Source of the DNA: Pseudomonadota bacterium
Lineage (GTDB): Bacteria > Pseudomonadota > Gammaproteobacteria > UBA11654
DNA: 10,611 nt
NCBI GenBank assembly: GCA_029979325.1
Contig: JAPOHS010000036.1
Span: 1 to 10,611 of the forward strand
Reading direction: 5' to 3'
Shown here: piece after piece, positions 1-7,377 of the stretch
How the letters are laid out: each line of letters starts with the position of its first letter
Numbering within the stretch: position 1 is the first letter of the stretch
Program-made: the position numbers and the translations under genes
Notes under the pieces: generated by a model
The model's input: the letters and a program-made list of their open reading frames with translations, nothing else
The model's database searches: none
Told to the model about the DNA's origin: nothing

Positions 1-153
1 GGTATGAGCAATGGTGAGAGTACCACTGAGTTCTACATCGATAACGTCACTGACGAAAGAGGTGAAATCAGTAATACCTTCGTATTTGATAGACAGCGTG
101 TGGCATATATCAGGCCAATGACAATGGGTATCAGATACAAAAGGAACTTTTAG
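1..153 (+). CDS. TonB-dependent receptor, C-terminal fragment (5' end outside window)
   Basis: Frame 1 is open from the first base and codes 50 residues before TAG at 151-153. The tail contains a short segment reading FYIDNVTDERGE, then a YIRPMTMGIRYKRNF ending. The 'NVTDE' turn, a final beta strand of alternating hydrophobic and polar residues, an R-P before the last strand and a terminal Phe are typical of the last two strands of TonB-dependent outer-membrane receptors, where the terminal Phe is the BAM recognition signal. The protein would be an outer-membrane barrel importing a large substrate such as a siderophore, cobalamin or glycan using TonB energy. The substrate cannot be read from this fragment. 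A hairpin terminator follows 25 bases downstream. The family call rests only on the C-terminus. Confidence 0.72.
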   Translation, partial: GMSNGESTTEFYIDNVTDERGEISNTFVFDRQRVAYIRPMTMGIRYKRNF

Positions 154-178
154 TTTTTAACATAAGCTAAAATTTTAG

Positions 179-202
179 AAAGGGAGCTTAGGCTCCCTTT
201 TT
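179..202 (+). terminator. Rho-independent terminator after the TonB-dependent receptor gene
   Basis: A perfect 9-bp stem (179-187 with 192-200, core GGGAGC/GCTCCC) closes a TTAG loop and runs into a T tract to 202. It lies 25 bases after the receptor stop and only 24 bases before the next ATG, so it separates the receptor from the TPR-sulfotransferase. Partial readthrough would be one way the downstream gene is expressed. Confidence 0.85.
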
Positions 203-226
203 AATTGGAACATTGACTCAGAAAAA

Positions 227-2224
227 ATGGCACTAGATGTATCAAAAGCAACCAGAGCAGTAAGAGAAGCTAAATTTGTAGAAGCGCTTCGATTACTGAA
301 GTCAAATCTTGCAGAAGATCCAAACCATATTGATAGCCTATATTTGTCTGCGGTGAGTTCGAGGTATTTGAAAAACTTCGATGATTCAAAAAAATTCATT
401 GAGAGATTGCTTACCAATGCACCGGATATGGGAAGGGCATACCAAGAGCTTGGTCATTTGAATAGAGATGCAGGTGATGAAGAAAATGCAATTAGATATT
501 ACAGGCAAGCATGTGAATTAAACCCTGCTTTACCGGCATCTTGGAAGGCTTTGTATTCTTATTTCAAAAAGAATGACAATAAACCTGCTGCTGATCATGC
601 ATACATGCAAATGAATACATTGGAGACCATGCCAAACACTTTGCTCTTTATAAGTCAGATTCTCAACGAAGGAAAGTTGGGCATTGCAGAAGAAAAATGC
701 AGAGAATTTGTTAAGCAAAACCCCACGAATACGTATGCAATGTCATTGTTGTCAGACATCGCCGATAGATTGGGTTATTTTGATGATGCTGAATTTCTGC
801 TTGAAAGCGCGGTTAAATTTGACCCCGATGATGGGGAGCTGAGAATGAAATATGCAATGATTCTTAGAAAGAAACAGAAATTCGCAAAGACCATGGAGCA
901 GGTCAATATACTTTGCGATCAATTCCCAGAAAATCTCTCATATCAAGCTCAGAAAGCGAGTGAGATTATGCAAAACGGTGATCACAAAGGGGCAATTGAT
1001 CTATTCGATGAAATCCTTCATAAGAATCCTTATAACTTCAGTATTCTCACATCCAAGGGTCATGCACAAAAAACATTGGGAGAAACAGAGCGAGCAATAA
1101 AGAGTTACCAAACTGCATATCAAGTCAAGCAAGATCATGGCGAAGCTTTTTTCTCACTGGCAAACTTAAAAACATATGCATTCAGTGAGAATGAATTGAA
1201 CATCATGAGGGAACAGCTCAAAAGAGTTGATCTAACGCTTCGAGACAAAGCTTATTTTCACTTTGCATTGGCTCAAGGGTGTGAAGCCATCGGTGAATAT
1301 GATGAAGCTTTTTTCCATCTTGATTCAGGCAATAAGATTAAGAACAAGCAAAGCAAATATTCCATTGAGAGAATGGATAAAGAGTTACAGGCACAAATTG
1401 ATGTATGTGATGAGTCATTTTTTGAGAGTCACGGCAATGGCGGATATGAGACTGAAGATCCAATTTTCATTCTGGGACTGCCCAGAGCGGGCTCGACCTT
1501 GATCGAACAAATATTGGCCTCGCATTCAATGATTGATGGAACCCTTGAGTTACCGAATATTCTATCCATGGCACAAAGTCTGAGAGGAGATGATATATAT
1601 GGCAAGGAAGGAAATTACCCAAAAAGCATGGAGCATTTATCACCAGAGAAAAGAGTAGAGATGGGAAGAAAGTTTATTGATGATACAAAAATGCATCGAA
1701 AGGAAGCACCAAGATTTACCGATAAAATGCCAAACAATTTTCGACACATAGGGTTGATTCATTTAATCATGCCCAATGCAAAAATTATCGATGCAAGGAG
1801 ATATCCACTGGATTGCTGTTTCAGTATGTTCAAGCAGCTGTTTGCCCAAGGACAGGAGTTCACTTATGGATTGGCTGAGGCGGGCAGCTACTATAAAAGT
1901 TATGTCGAGCTTATGGATCATTGGGATGCGGTTCTGCCAAATAAAATTCTGAGAGTGAATAATGAGGACATCATTGATGATTTAGAAGGGCAGGTATCAA
2001 GAATGCTGGATTTTCTGGGATTGCCTTTTGAAGAATCTTGCATTACTTTTTATGAAACCGATCGATCGGTCAGAACAGCAAGTTCAGAACAGGTTCGTAA
2101 ACCAATCAATAAGTCTGGTATGCACAGATGGAAACCATATGCGCAGCATCTCGGACCTTTAATAGATGGCCTTGGACCAAAACTGGTAAAACCGGAAGAT
2201 CTTGAGCTAATTAAATCGAGTTGA
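227..2224 (+). CDS. Tetratricopeptide-repeat sulfotransferase (TPR + Sulfotransfer_3-type domain)
   Basis: This is a 665-residue two-part protein with no signal peptide or membrane segment, so probably cytoplasmic. Roughly residues 15-330 are helical TPR units, for example near 16-48, 50-65, 70-102, 205-235 and 245-310, with the usual A/G/Y/P spacing (such as ENAIRYYRQACELNP). From about 410 there is a PAPS-dependent sulfotransferase domain. The 5'-phosphosulfate loop is ILGLPRAGST at 415-424, followed by LIEQILASH. The 3'-phosphate-binding region is ARRYPLDCCFSMF near 523-535, where R525 and S533 are the expected contacts. The reaction would move sulfate from PAPS to an unidentified acceptor, with the TPR part likely recognising a protein or glycan partner. 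Such proteins are often found next to TonB-dependent receptors, as here. The ATG has no clear Shine-Dalgarno sequence, but both domains are complete from this start. sdaA follows after 19 bases. Confidence 0.88.
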   Translation: MALDVSKATRAVREAKFVEALRLLKSNLAEDPNHIDSLYLSAVSSRYLKNFDDSKKFIERLLTNAPDMGRAYQELGHLNRDAGDEENAIRYYRQACELNPALPASWKALYSYFKKNDNKPAADHAYMQMNTLETMPNTLLFISQILNEGKLGIAEEKCREFVKQNPTNTYAMSLLSDIADRLGYFDDAEFLLESAVKFDPDDGELRMKYAMILRKKQKFAKTMEQVNILCDQFPENLSYQAQKASEIMQNGDHKGAIDLFDEILHKNPYNFSILTSKGHAQKTLGETERAIKSYQTAYQVKQDHGEAFFSLANLKTYAFSENELNIMREQLKRVDLTLRDKAYFHFALAQGCEAIGEYDEAFFHLDSGNKIKNKQSKYSIERMDKELQAQIDVCDESFFESHGNGGYETEDPIFILGLPRAGSTLIEQILASHSMIDGTLELPNILSMAQSLRGDDIYGKEGNYPKSMEHLSPEKRVEMGRKFIDDTKMHRKEAPRFTDKMPNNFRHIGLIHLIMPNAKIIDARRYPLDCCFSMFKQLFAQGQEFTYGLAEAGSYYKSYVELMDHWDAVLPNKILRVNNEDIIDDLEGQVSRMLDFLGLPFEESCITFYETDRSVRTASSEQVRKPINKSGMHRWKPYAQHLGPLIDGLGPKLVKPEDLELIKSS

Positions 2225-2243
2225 TAGTTTTAATATAAGAATT

Positions 2244-3644
2244 ATGGCAATAAGTGTTTTTGATCTCTTTAAAATTGGTATAGGGCCATCCAGCTCCCAT
2301 ACCGTTGGGCCTATGATTGCGGCAAGAAAATTCACACTTGGCTTAGAAAAATCTAAAAAATTGAATCAAGTGAGTCGGATTCAATCTGAGATGTATGGAT
2401 CCCTTGGCGCTACAGGTAAAGCACATGGAACACCCAAAGCGATCATCTTGGGACTGGAAGGTGAGGAGCCTGATCGGGTTGATGCAACATTGATCTCCAG
2501 TCGGATCGAAAAGATTCATTCCGAGGGACGAATCAATTTGCTCGGAAAGCATATTATTAATTATGATCGTGACGCAGATCTGAAGCTTTATCGAAGAAAA
2601 TCACTGCCTTTCCATCCCAATGGAATGACATTTTCTGCCTATGATGAAAAAGGCAAAGAGCTTGCGAAGAAGACCTATTATTCCGTCGGAGGTGGTTTTG
2701 TCGTCGATGATTCGAAAAAGGATGAAGGTTTTATTGCAGAAGATGATACCAAAATCACGTACCCCTATGATAAGGCAACTGAACTCCTCGAATATTGCGA
2801 GAATGAATCGCTCAATATATCCGATATCATGCTGGCAAATGAAAGCGCATGGAGGCCAGAAAATAAAACCCGTGAGGGGTTACTTCATTTATGGTCAGTG
2901 ATGCAAGAAGTCGTTAATCAGGGCATTAAGAATGAAGGGGTACTGCCAGGTGGTTTAAATGTGGAACGTCGCTCGCACAAGCTCTATTTGCAATTGACAA
3001 AAAAATCAGACAAGAAACCAGATGATCCATTAACAATACTCGACTGGGTAACACTATATGCCTTGGCGACCAATGAAGAGAATGCTGCAGGAGGCAGAGT
3101 AGTAACAGCTCCCACCAATGGTGCAGCTGGCATTATTCCCGCAGTCTTGCATTATTACATGCGTTTTGTTCCCAATGCGGATGATGACGGAATGGTTCGA
3201 TTTTTATTAACTGCAGCTGCAATAGGCATCCTTTATAAAAAGAATGCATCCATTAGCGGCGCTGAAGTTGGGTGTCAAGGTGAAGTCGGTTCAGCCTGTT
3301 CAATGGCAGCAGGAGCATTGGCAGAAGTTCTTGGTGGTTCACCATCACAAGTTGAGAATGCAGCTGAAATTGCAATGGAGCATAATTTAGGCCTCACTTG
3401 TGATCCGATAGGTGGATTGGTTCAAATACCTTGTATCGAGCGCAATGCTTCTGCATCAGTCAAAGCAATTCATGCTGCCCGTATGGCGCTTCAAGGAGAT
3501 GGGACTCATTTTGTTTCATTGGATAGAGTGATTCGAACGATGAGAAAGACTGGTGAAGATATGCACCTTCGATATAAAGAAACATCTCGTGGAGGTTTAG
3601 CGACGAATGTTTTAGAAGTGCCTGTAAATATAATTGAATGCTAA
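2244..3644 (+). CDS. sdaA: L-serine ammonia-lyase, single-chain iron-sulfur type
   Basis: This 466-residue enzyme deaminates L-serine to pyruvate and ammonia using a [4Fe-4S] cluster rather than PLP. Family motifs run in order: [12 protein letters not shown] near residues 12-23, [15 protein letters not shown] near 50-65, [34 protein letters not shown] and [17 protein letters not shown]. Candidate cluster cysteines are C344, C386 and C397, with the very last residue C466. These match closely the spacing I recall for the Legionella enzyme (343, 385, 396 and C-terminal 458), in which the terminal Cys inserts into the active site and is displaced by serine. The length is normal for a fused alpha/beta enzyme, and all motifs are intact. 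It starts at ATG 19 bases after the TPR-sulfotransferase stop with no clear Shine-Dalgarno sequence. Malonyl-CoA decarboxylase follows 7 bases after the stop, suggesting co-transcription. Both products feed the pyruvate/acetyl-CoA pool. Confidence 0.95.
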   Translation: MAISVFDLFKIGIGPSSSHTVGPMIAARKFTLGLEKSKKLNQVSRIQSEMYGSLGATGKAHGTPKAIILGLEGEEPDRVDATLISSRIEKIHSEGRINLLGKHIINYDRDADLKLYRRKSLPFHPNGMTFSAYDEKGKELAKKTYYSVGGGFVVDDSKKDEGFIAEDDTKITYPYDKATELLEYCENESLNISDIMLANESAWRPENKTREGLLHLWSVMQEVVNQGIKNEGVLPGGLNVERRSHKLYLQLTKKSDKKPDDPLTILDWVTLYALATNEENAAGGRVVTAPTNGAAGIIPAVLHYYMRFVPNADDDGMVRFLLTAAAIGILYKKNASISGAEVGCQGEVGSACSMAAGALAEVLGGSPSQVENAAEIAMEHNLGLTCDPIGGLVQIPCIERNASASVKAIHAARMALQGDGTHFVSLDRVIRTMRKTGEDMHLRYKETSRGGLATNVLEVPVNIIEC

Positions 3645-3651
3645 ATCAAAT

Positions 3652-4902
3652 ATGAGTCTATTTCAGAATTTAATTTCCTCGATAAAGAGTGGAACATTAA
3701 GCAGTCGCTATTTTCGTTCAAAAGATTTTGTCGATCTCCCTCAAGATATCAATAAGGCTGTAGAGTCTGTCATGTCAAAAAGCGGAGAGGTTTCCTCATT
3801 GGTTTATGCAGAGCACCTTTTTAGCCTGATAGAGGATCTCAGTGATGATGAGTTTATCGATTTCTTTAATAATTTATTGGAGCAATATGACATAGACCCA
3901 AACTTATTGGGAGAAGCATCAGAAGAATATTCTAGAGATAAAACTAAAAAAAACTTAGAGAAAATCACCCAATCTTCTGAGCCTCAATGGGTAGAGCTTT
4001 TTAGAAGATTAAACACCGTGTCTGAAGGAACCCTTAAATTGGTTAGATTGAGGGAACGAATCAGAACGCTTGAGGAGAACAGTCCTCAGTTGAGATTATT
4101 TGATGCATCGCTTTTGAATCTATTTAGGCATTGGTTTAATCCATCTTTTTTAGTTCTGGAGAGAATCGATTGGTCCACTCCAGCCAGTATTTTGGAGAAA
4201 ATTATTGCCTATGAGGCTGTTCATGAAATCAATTCATGGAATGATCTCAGAGCCAGATTAGCCCCAGAAGATAGAAGATGTTTTGCCTTTTTCCATCCGC
4301 TCATACCAAATGATCCTCTCATTTTTGTTGAAGTCGCATTAAGTGACAATATGCCTAAAAGCATCGATGAGGTGATCGGGACTAACAGAAGCATTATTCT
4401 TGAAACAGATACACATACTGCAGTTTTTTATTCAATTTCAAATTGTCAGGATGGTCTCTCAGGAATTTCATTTGGTAATTTTTTAATTAAAAAAGTTGCT
4501 AAAAGATTGAAACAAGAGAATGAAGGTCTAGAACAATTTGTAACACTGTCTCCAGTTCCTGGTTTTACCAAGTGGCTGAAGAATAGGTCAATAAACGAGG
4601 CTATGGACGAAGAAGGCATGCTCAGGCAGGCAATGATTTATTTTTTGGAGTCTGACAGAGAAGATCAGTTTCCCAATGATCCTGTTGCTAAGTTTCATTT
4701 AGGTAATGGAGCCATTCTGGAAAGGATTAATTTGGATGCCGATCTCTCTCCAAAAGGCATGAGTCAATCTAAAGGCATCATGGTTAATTATCAATATCAG
4801 CTTGATTCTCTTGAGAAGAACCATGAATCATTTTTCAAAACGAAAGAAGTTAAATATTCTGACGGAATTAAGAACCTCAAAAAGAAATTAAAAATTCAAT
4901 AA
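3652..4902 (+). CDS. Malonyl-CoA decarboxylase
   Basis: A 416-residue protein converting malonyl-CoA to acetyl-CoA and CO2. The N-terminal part, to about residue 120, is a helical oligomerisation domain. The rest is the GNAT-like catalytic domain, with RRLNTVSEGTLKLVRLRE, a FRHWFNPSFLVLERIDWSTPA segment (split here as FRHWFNPSFLVLE then RIDWSTPA), FFHPLIPNDPLIFVEVAL, FYSIS...GISFGNFLIKK and FHLGNGAILERIN. The Ser in the YSIS motif (S261/S263 from this start) and H349 in FHLGNGA correspond to the catalytic Ser-His pair known in the human enzyme. ATG 3652 is chosen. The reading frame can extend to a TTG at 3634 overlapping the sdaA stop, which would add six residues, but neither start has a good Shine-Dalgarno sequence. 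It ends 17 bases from the convergent transporter gene. No malonate carrier or malonyl-CoA synthetase gene is adjacent, so the malonyl-CoA source is unknown. Confidence 0.93.
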   Translation: MSLFQNLISSIKSGTLSSRYFRSKDFVDLPQDINKAVESVMSKSGEVSSLVYAEHLFSLIEDLSDDEFIDFFNNLLEQYDIDPNLLGEASEEYSRDKTKKNLEKITQSSEPQWVELFRRLNTVSEGTLKLVRLRERIRTLEENSPQLRLFDASLLNLFRHWFNPSFLVLERIDWSTPASILEKIIAYEAVHEINSWNDLRARLAPEDRRCFAFFHPLIPNDPLIFVEVALSDNMPKSIDEVIGTNRSIILETDTHTAVFYSISNCQDGLSGISFGNFLIKKVAKRLKQENEGLEQFVTLSPVPGFTKWLKNRSINEAMDEEGMLRQAMIYFLESDREDQFPNDPVAKFHLGNGAILERINLDADLSPKGMSQSKGIMVNYQYQLDSLEKNHESFFKTKEVKYSDGIKNLKKKLKIQ

Positions 4903-4920
4903 GAAACGAATTGTTTTTAT
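4899..4920. terminator. Possible weak bidirectional terminator between convergent genes
   Basis: ATAA-(G)-AAAC at 4899-4907 can pair with GTTTTTAT at 4913-4920 around a 5-base loop, with one bulged G. It overlaps both stop codons and has A/T tracts on each side, so it could serve both the malonyl-CoA decarboxylase and transporter transcripts. The stem is almost all A-T, so its stability is doubtful. Confidence 0.25.
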
Positions 4921-6251
4921 TATTCAGCCTTATTTAGATCAGACTGATATGTTTCAGTCAAAGCCATCACTGATAAAAGCGTGAGCAATGCTGATAATGC
5001 CATGTAGACTGAAACCCAGAATATATCGAATTCTGTCCATAATTTAACAGCTATTGTTGGCGCAAAGGCTCCACCAATGATTGCTCCAAACTGATACCCA
5101 AGTGTTGCGCCTGAATACCTCACCTCTGTAGAGAACAGTTCTGTGAAGAAGGCAGCCTGAGGTCCATACATCATAGCAAGGAAGACCATGCCACCGGAGA
5201 CAGCCAAAGTAATTAGCCAGAAGCTCCCTGTATCAACCAGTGGGAAGATAGCAAAAGCCCATAAGCCTGATAACACCGCACCCAGCATAAAGATGCCCCT
5301 TCTTCCGTGTCTGTCAGAATAGGAAGAGAATAGAAATTGCATGGGTACCATAACTGCCGATGCGATTAGAACCGAAGTGAGCATATCATCTCTTGCCATC
5401 CCTGCGCTTTGCACGCCATAGGCCAATAAGAATGCGATGAGAATATAAAAAGTAACCTGAATATTGATAAAGGCTCCAGCTGCCAGCATGATTCTTTTGG
5501 GATATTTTCTTACCGCCTCTACGATCGGTGATTTTTGTATTGCGGTTTTCTCATCATTCTCTTGCTCATTTCTATGGACCGCTAATTCTTTGAATGCTTT
5601 GGTGTCTTCTAGATTCAATTGAATGTACATGCTGACAAGAATGAGAACTGCGCTCGCTAGGAAAGGAATCCGCCAACCCCAGGTGTTAAAGAACTCATCT
5701 GAAACCAATGCACTTGTAATAATGAGAGCCAAGTTTGCCAATATAACCCCGATTGGGGCACCGGCTTGAGCAAAAGCTCCATAGTATCCTCTTTGATCTG
5801 ATGGAGCGCTTTCAGTCACCAAAAGCATAGCGCCTCCCCACTGGCCACCGATGGCCAATCCTTGAGCAAACCTTAGAATGGTGAGGAGAATAGGGGCAAG
5901 CGCGCCGATCATTGCATATGTTGGCAGTAGCCCTATTAATGTGGAGGAAATGCCCATTAGCATTAAGGCACTGATGAGAGTTTTCTTTCTTCCTATCTTG
6001 TCGCCAAAATGCCCAAAGATGATCCCACCTATTGGCCTTGCTATAAATCCAGCTGCAAATGTTAACAATGAAAGTATGAGTGCTGTTGTTGCAGGAACTT
6101 CACCGAAAAAAGCTGTTGGAAAAATAAGGGCTGCTGCAGCCCCATATAAAAAGAAGTCATACCACTCTATGCTTGTACCTGCCAGAGCAGTGAGTGCAAC
6201 TTTTCTCATATTTGAACTGACGTGATTATTTTCTAGGTTTTCTTCGCTCAT
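4920..6251 (-). CDS. MFS transporter, metabolite:H+ symporter (MHS) family
   Basis: A 443-residue inner-membrane carrier with about 12 hydrophobic segments. MHS/ProP-type signatures are clear: GTSIEWYDFFLYG at 25-37 in helix 1, the cytoplasmic 2-3 loop GHFGDKIGRKK at 80-90, RFAQGLAIGGQWGG at 127-140, and WGWRIPFL before helix 6. A charged central loop rich in E, K and Q near 208-250 separates the two six-helix halves. The frame extends upstream to a TTG at 6302, but that start would lie inside the divergent dioxygenase gene. ATG 6251 is preferred and gives the usual short N-terminus. MHS carriers move betaine, proline, shikimate, 2-oxoglutarate or citrate with protons, and the exact substrate cannot be read. 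Its divergent position next to the dioxygenase/HD operon suggests uptake of that operon's substrate, perhaps a quaternary ammonium compound. A TATAAT lies 6 bases upstream of the ATG. Confidence 0.87.
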   Translation of the reverse strand: MSEENLENNHVSSNMRKVALTALAGTSIEWYDFFLYGAAAALIFPTAFFGEVPATTALILSLLTFAAGFIARPIGGIIFGHFGDKIGRKKTLISALMLMGISSTLIGLLPTYAMIGALAPILLTILRFAQGLAIGGQWGGAMLLVTESAPSDQRGYYGAFAQAGAPIGVILANLALIITSALVSDEFFNTWGWRIPFLASAVLILVSMYIQLNLEDTKAFKELAVHRNEQENDEKTAIQKSPIVEAVRKYPKRIMLAAGAFINIQVTFYILIAFLLAYGVQSAGMARDDMLTSVLIASAVMVPMQFLFSSYSDRHGRRGIFMLGAVLSGLWAFAIFPLVDTGSFWLITLAVSGGMVFLAMMYGPQAAFFTELFSTEVRYSGATLGYQFGAIIGGAFAPTIAVKLWTEFDIFWVSVYMALSALLTLLSVMALTETYQSDLNKAE

Positions 6252-6257
6252 GTTTTT

Positions 6258-6263
6258 ATTATA
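6258..6263 (-). promoter_or_regulatory. Candidate -10 box of the transporter gene (leaderless or near-leaderless)
   Basis: The minus strand reads a perfect TATAAT at 6263-6258, followed by AAAAAC and the ATG at 6251. Transcription starting about 7 bases after the box would begin at or beside the A of the start codon. There is no Shine-Dalgarno sequence between, which fits a leaderless mRNA. A -35 box is poor: only a TTTACC-like hexamer with about 15-bp spacing. Confidence 0.42.
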
Positions 6264-6265
6264 AG
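6260..6265 (+). promoter_or_regulatory. Candidate -10 box (TATAAG) for the dioxygenase operon, overlapping the divergent -10
   Basis: TATAAG on the plus strand shares four bases with the transporter's TATAAT on the opposite strand. A start about 7 bases downstream, near 6272, would leave a leader of about 14 bases that still contains the strong AGGAGGG site. No good -35 is visible, so this is a weak call supported mainly by the geometry. Confidence 0.25.
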
Positions 6266-6273
6266 TTAATGTC

Positions 6274-6280
6274 AGGAGGG
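6274..6280 (+). promoter_or_regulatory. Strong ribosome binding site of the dioxygenase gene
   Basis: AGGAGGG lies 5 bases before the ATG at 6286. It stands out because nearly all other starts in the window lack a recognisable Shine-Dalgarno sequence, and it fixes this start with confidence. Confidence 0.8.
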
Positions 6281-6285
6281 TAAAA

Positions 6286-7377
6286 ATGGATTTTGAAATC
6301 AATCAAACCTCATTAAGAATTATAAGGAATAAAGAATCAGAGTATGATCTTCCCCATCTCTGGATGCGTGATAATTGCCCCTGCAATGACTGTCGAGTAA
6401 AGGAAACACAAGAAAAGAGATTTATGCTTCATTCTGTGCCATCTGATTTGAAACCAAAAAGTGTCGATGTCGATGAGAAGAATATCCATTTAATTTGGCC
6501 TGATGGTCATGAGACATCCATAAGCTTTGATGACATCAAATCATTGGAGAAACCAAGAAAACCTGAAAAAGTTGTTTGGACCAATGATTTCATACCAAGT
6601 TATTATGATTGGAATGACTTTCTACAAAAAAATGAAACCGCTATAGATGCGATATCTGATTTTATTACCAGAGGCGTGATAGTCATCAATGGCGCACCTT
6701 CTGTTTCAAATTCACTTGAAGAGCTTGCTCCTAGGCTGGGTCCCATCAGAGAGGTATTGTTTGAACGCATACACAATGTATCTGTTGATGGCCATGTTTA
6801 TAACATCGCACACACATCGCTTGAAGTTCCTCCGCATAATGATTTTGCAAGTTATTCTTGGCCGCCTAGTGTGCAGGCTCTTCATATGCTGGTAAATGAC
6901 TGTAAGGGTGGTGAATCAATGATAGTTGATGGTTATGCAGTTCTAAAAGATTTAAAAGAAGAATGCCCAGATTTTTTTAAAATCTTATGTAATTTCCCAG
7001 TGCCATTTAGAGAGTTCGATGAGGAAAATGAAACTTATGCAAATGAACCCATGATCAGGCTCAATGCTGAAAAAGAAATCACTGGGTTCAGGTACTCCAA
7101 TCAATTGATGCAAATGATTGATCCCAATAAGGAAAATGTGAGCACGTTTTATAAGGCTTATCATGAACTTTGCAACAGAGTGAATAGCGAGAAATACAAA
7201 TCAAAGTTCAGACTTGAATCGGGCCATATTTTATTGGTCTCTGCTCATCGAGTACTTCATGGCAGAGAAGAATTCAAACCAAATGGTAAGCGACATCTTC
7301 AAGACGCGTATTATGAAATGGATAATGTGGAAAATAATCTGGTGTTACTCAAAACACTGAGGAATGAGTCAAATTGA
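6286..7377 (+). CDS. tmpA: Fe(II)/2-oxoglutarate dioxygenase, gamma-butyrobetaine hydroxylase family; TmpA-like candidate
   Basis: A 363-residue protein with a GBBH-type N-terminal zinc domain (DUF971-like, about 8-90) and a TauD-type double-stranded beta-helix. The zinc ligands C31, C33, C36 and H75 keep the exact spacing of human GBBH (38, 40, 43, 82). The iron site is H184-x-D186 with distal H325 in VLHGRE. R336 in GKRHLQ is the expected 2-oxoglutarate anchor. All catalytic groups are therefore present, and it should hydroxylate a small substrate using O2 and 2-oxoglutarate, probably in the cytoplasm. Its stop overlaps the start of an HD-domain gene. That pairing matches TmpA/TmpB, where TmpA, often annotated as GBB hydroxylase, makes (R)-1-hydroxy-2-(trimethylammonio)ethylphosphonate. 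The symbol rests on family plus context. True gamma-butyrobetaine hydroxylase making carnitine is the main alternative. Confidence 0.72.
   Translation: MDFEINQTSLRIIRNKESEYDLPHLWMRDNCPCNDCRVKETQEKRFMLHSVPSDLKPKSVDVDEKNIHLIWPDGHETSISFDDIKSLEKPRKPEKVVWTNDFIPSYYDWNDFLQKNETAIDAISDFITRGVIVINGAPSVSNSLEELAPRLGPIREVLFERIHNVSVDGHVYNIAHTSLEVPPHNDFASYSWPPSVQALHMLVNDCKGGESMIVDGYAVLKDLKEECPDFFKILCNFPVPFREFDEENETYANEPMIRLNAEKEITGFRYSNQLMQMIDPNKENVSTFYKAYHELCNRVNSEKYKSKFRLESGHILLVSAHRVLHGREEFKPNGKRHLQDAYYEMDNVENNLVLLKTLRNESN

Noticed and set aside
1263..1502. 79-codon plus-strand open frame inside the TPR-sulfotransferase gene
   Set aside because: It is an alternate frame of a well-supported coding sequence, with no motif and no start context of its own.
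2641..2901. 86-codon plus-strand open frame inside sdaA
   Set aside because: It is rich in Arg/Lys and Ser as expected from a shifted frame, and the sdaA frame is intact throughout.
5878..6225. 115-codon plus-strand open frame opposite the transporter gene
   Set aside because: Its translation has no recognisable motif, while the opposite strand encodes a clear MHS transporter across the same bases; it is an antisense shadow.
6252..6302. Upstream TTG start for the transporter (17 extra residues)
   Set aside because: It would overlap the start of the divergent dioxygenase gene and add a segment not typical of MHS carriers; ATG 6251 has a TATAAT placed just upstream.
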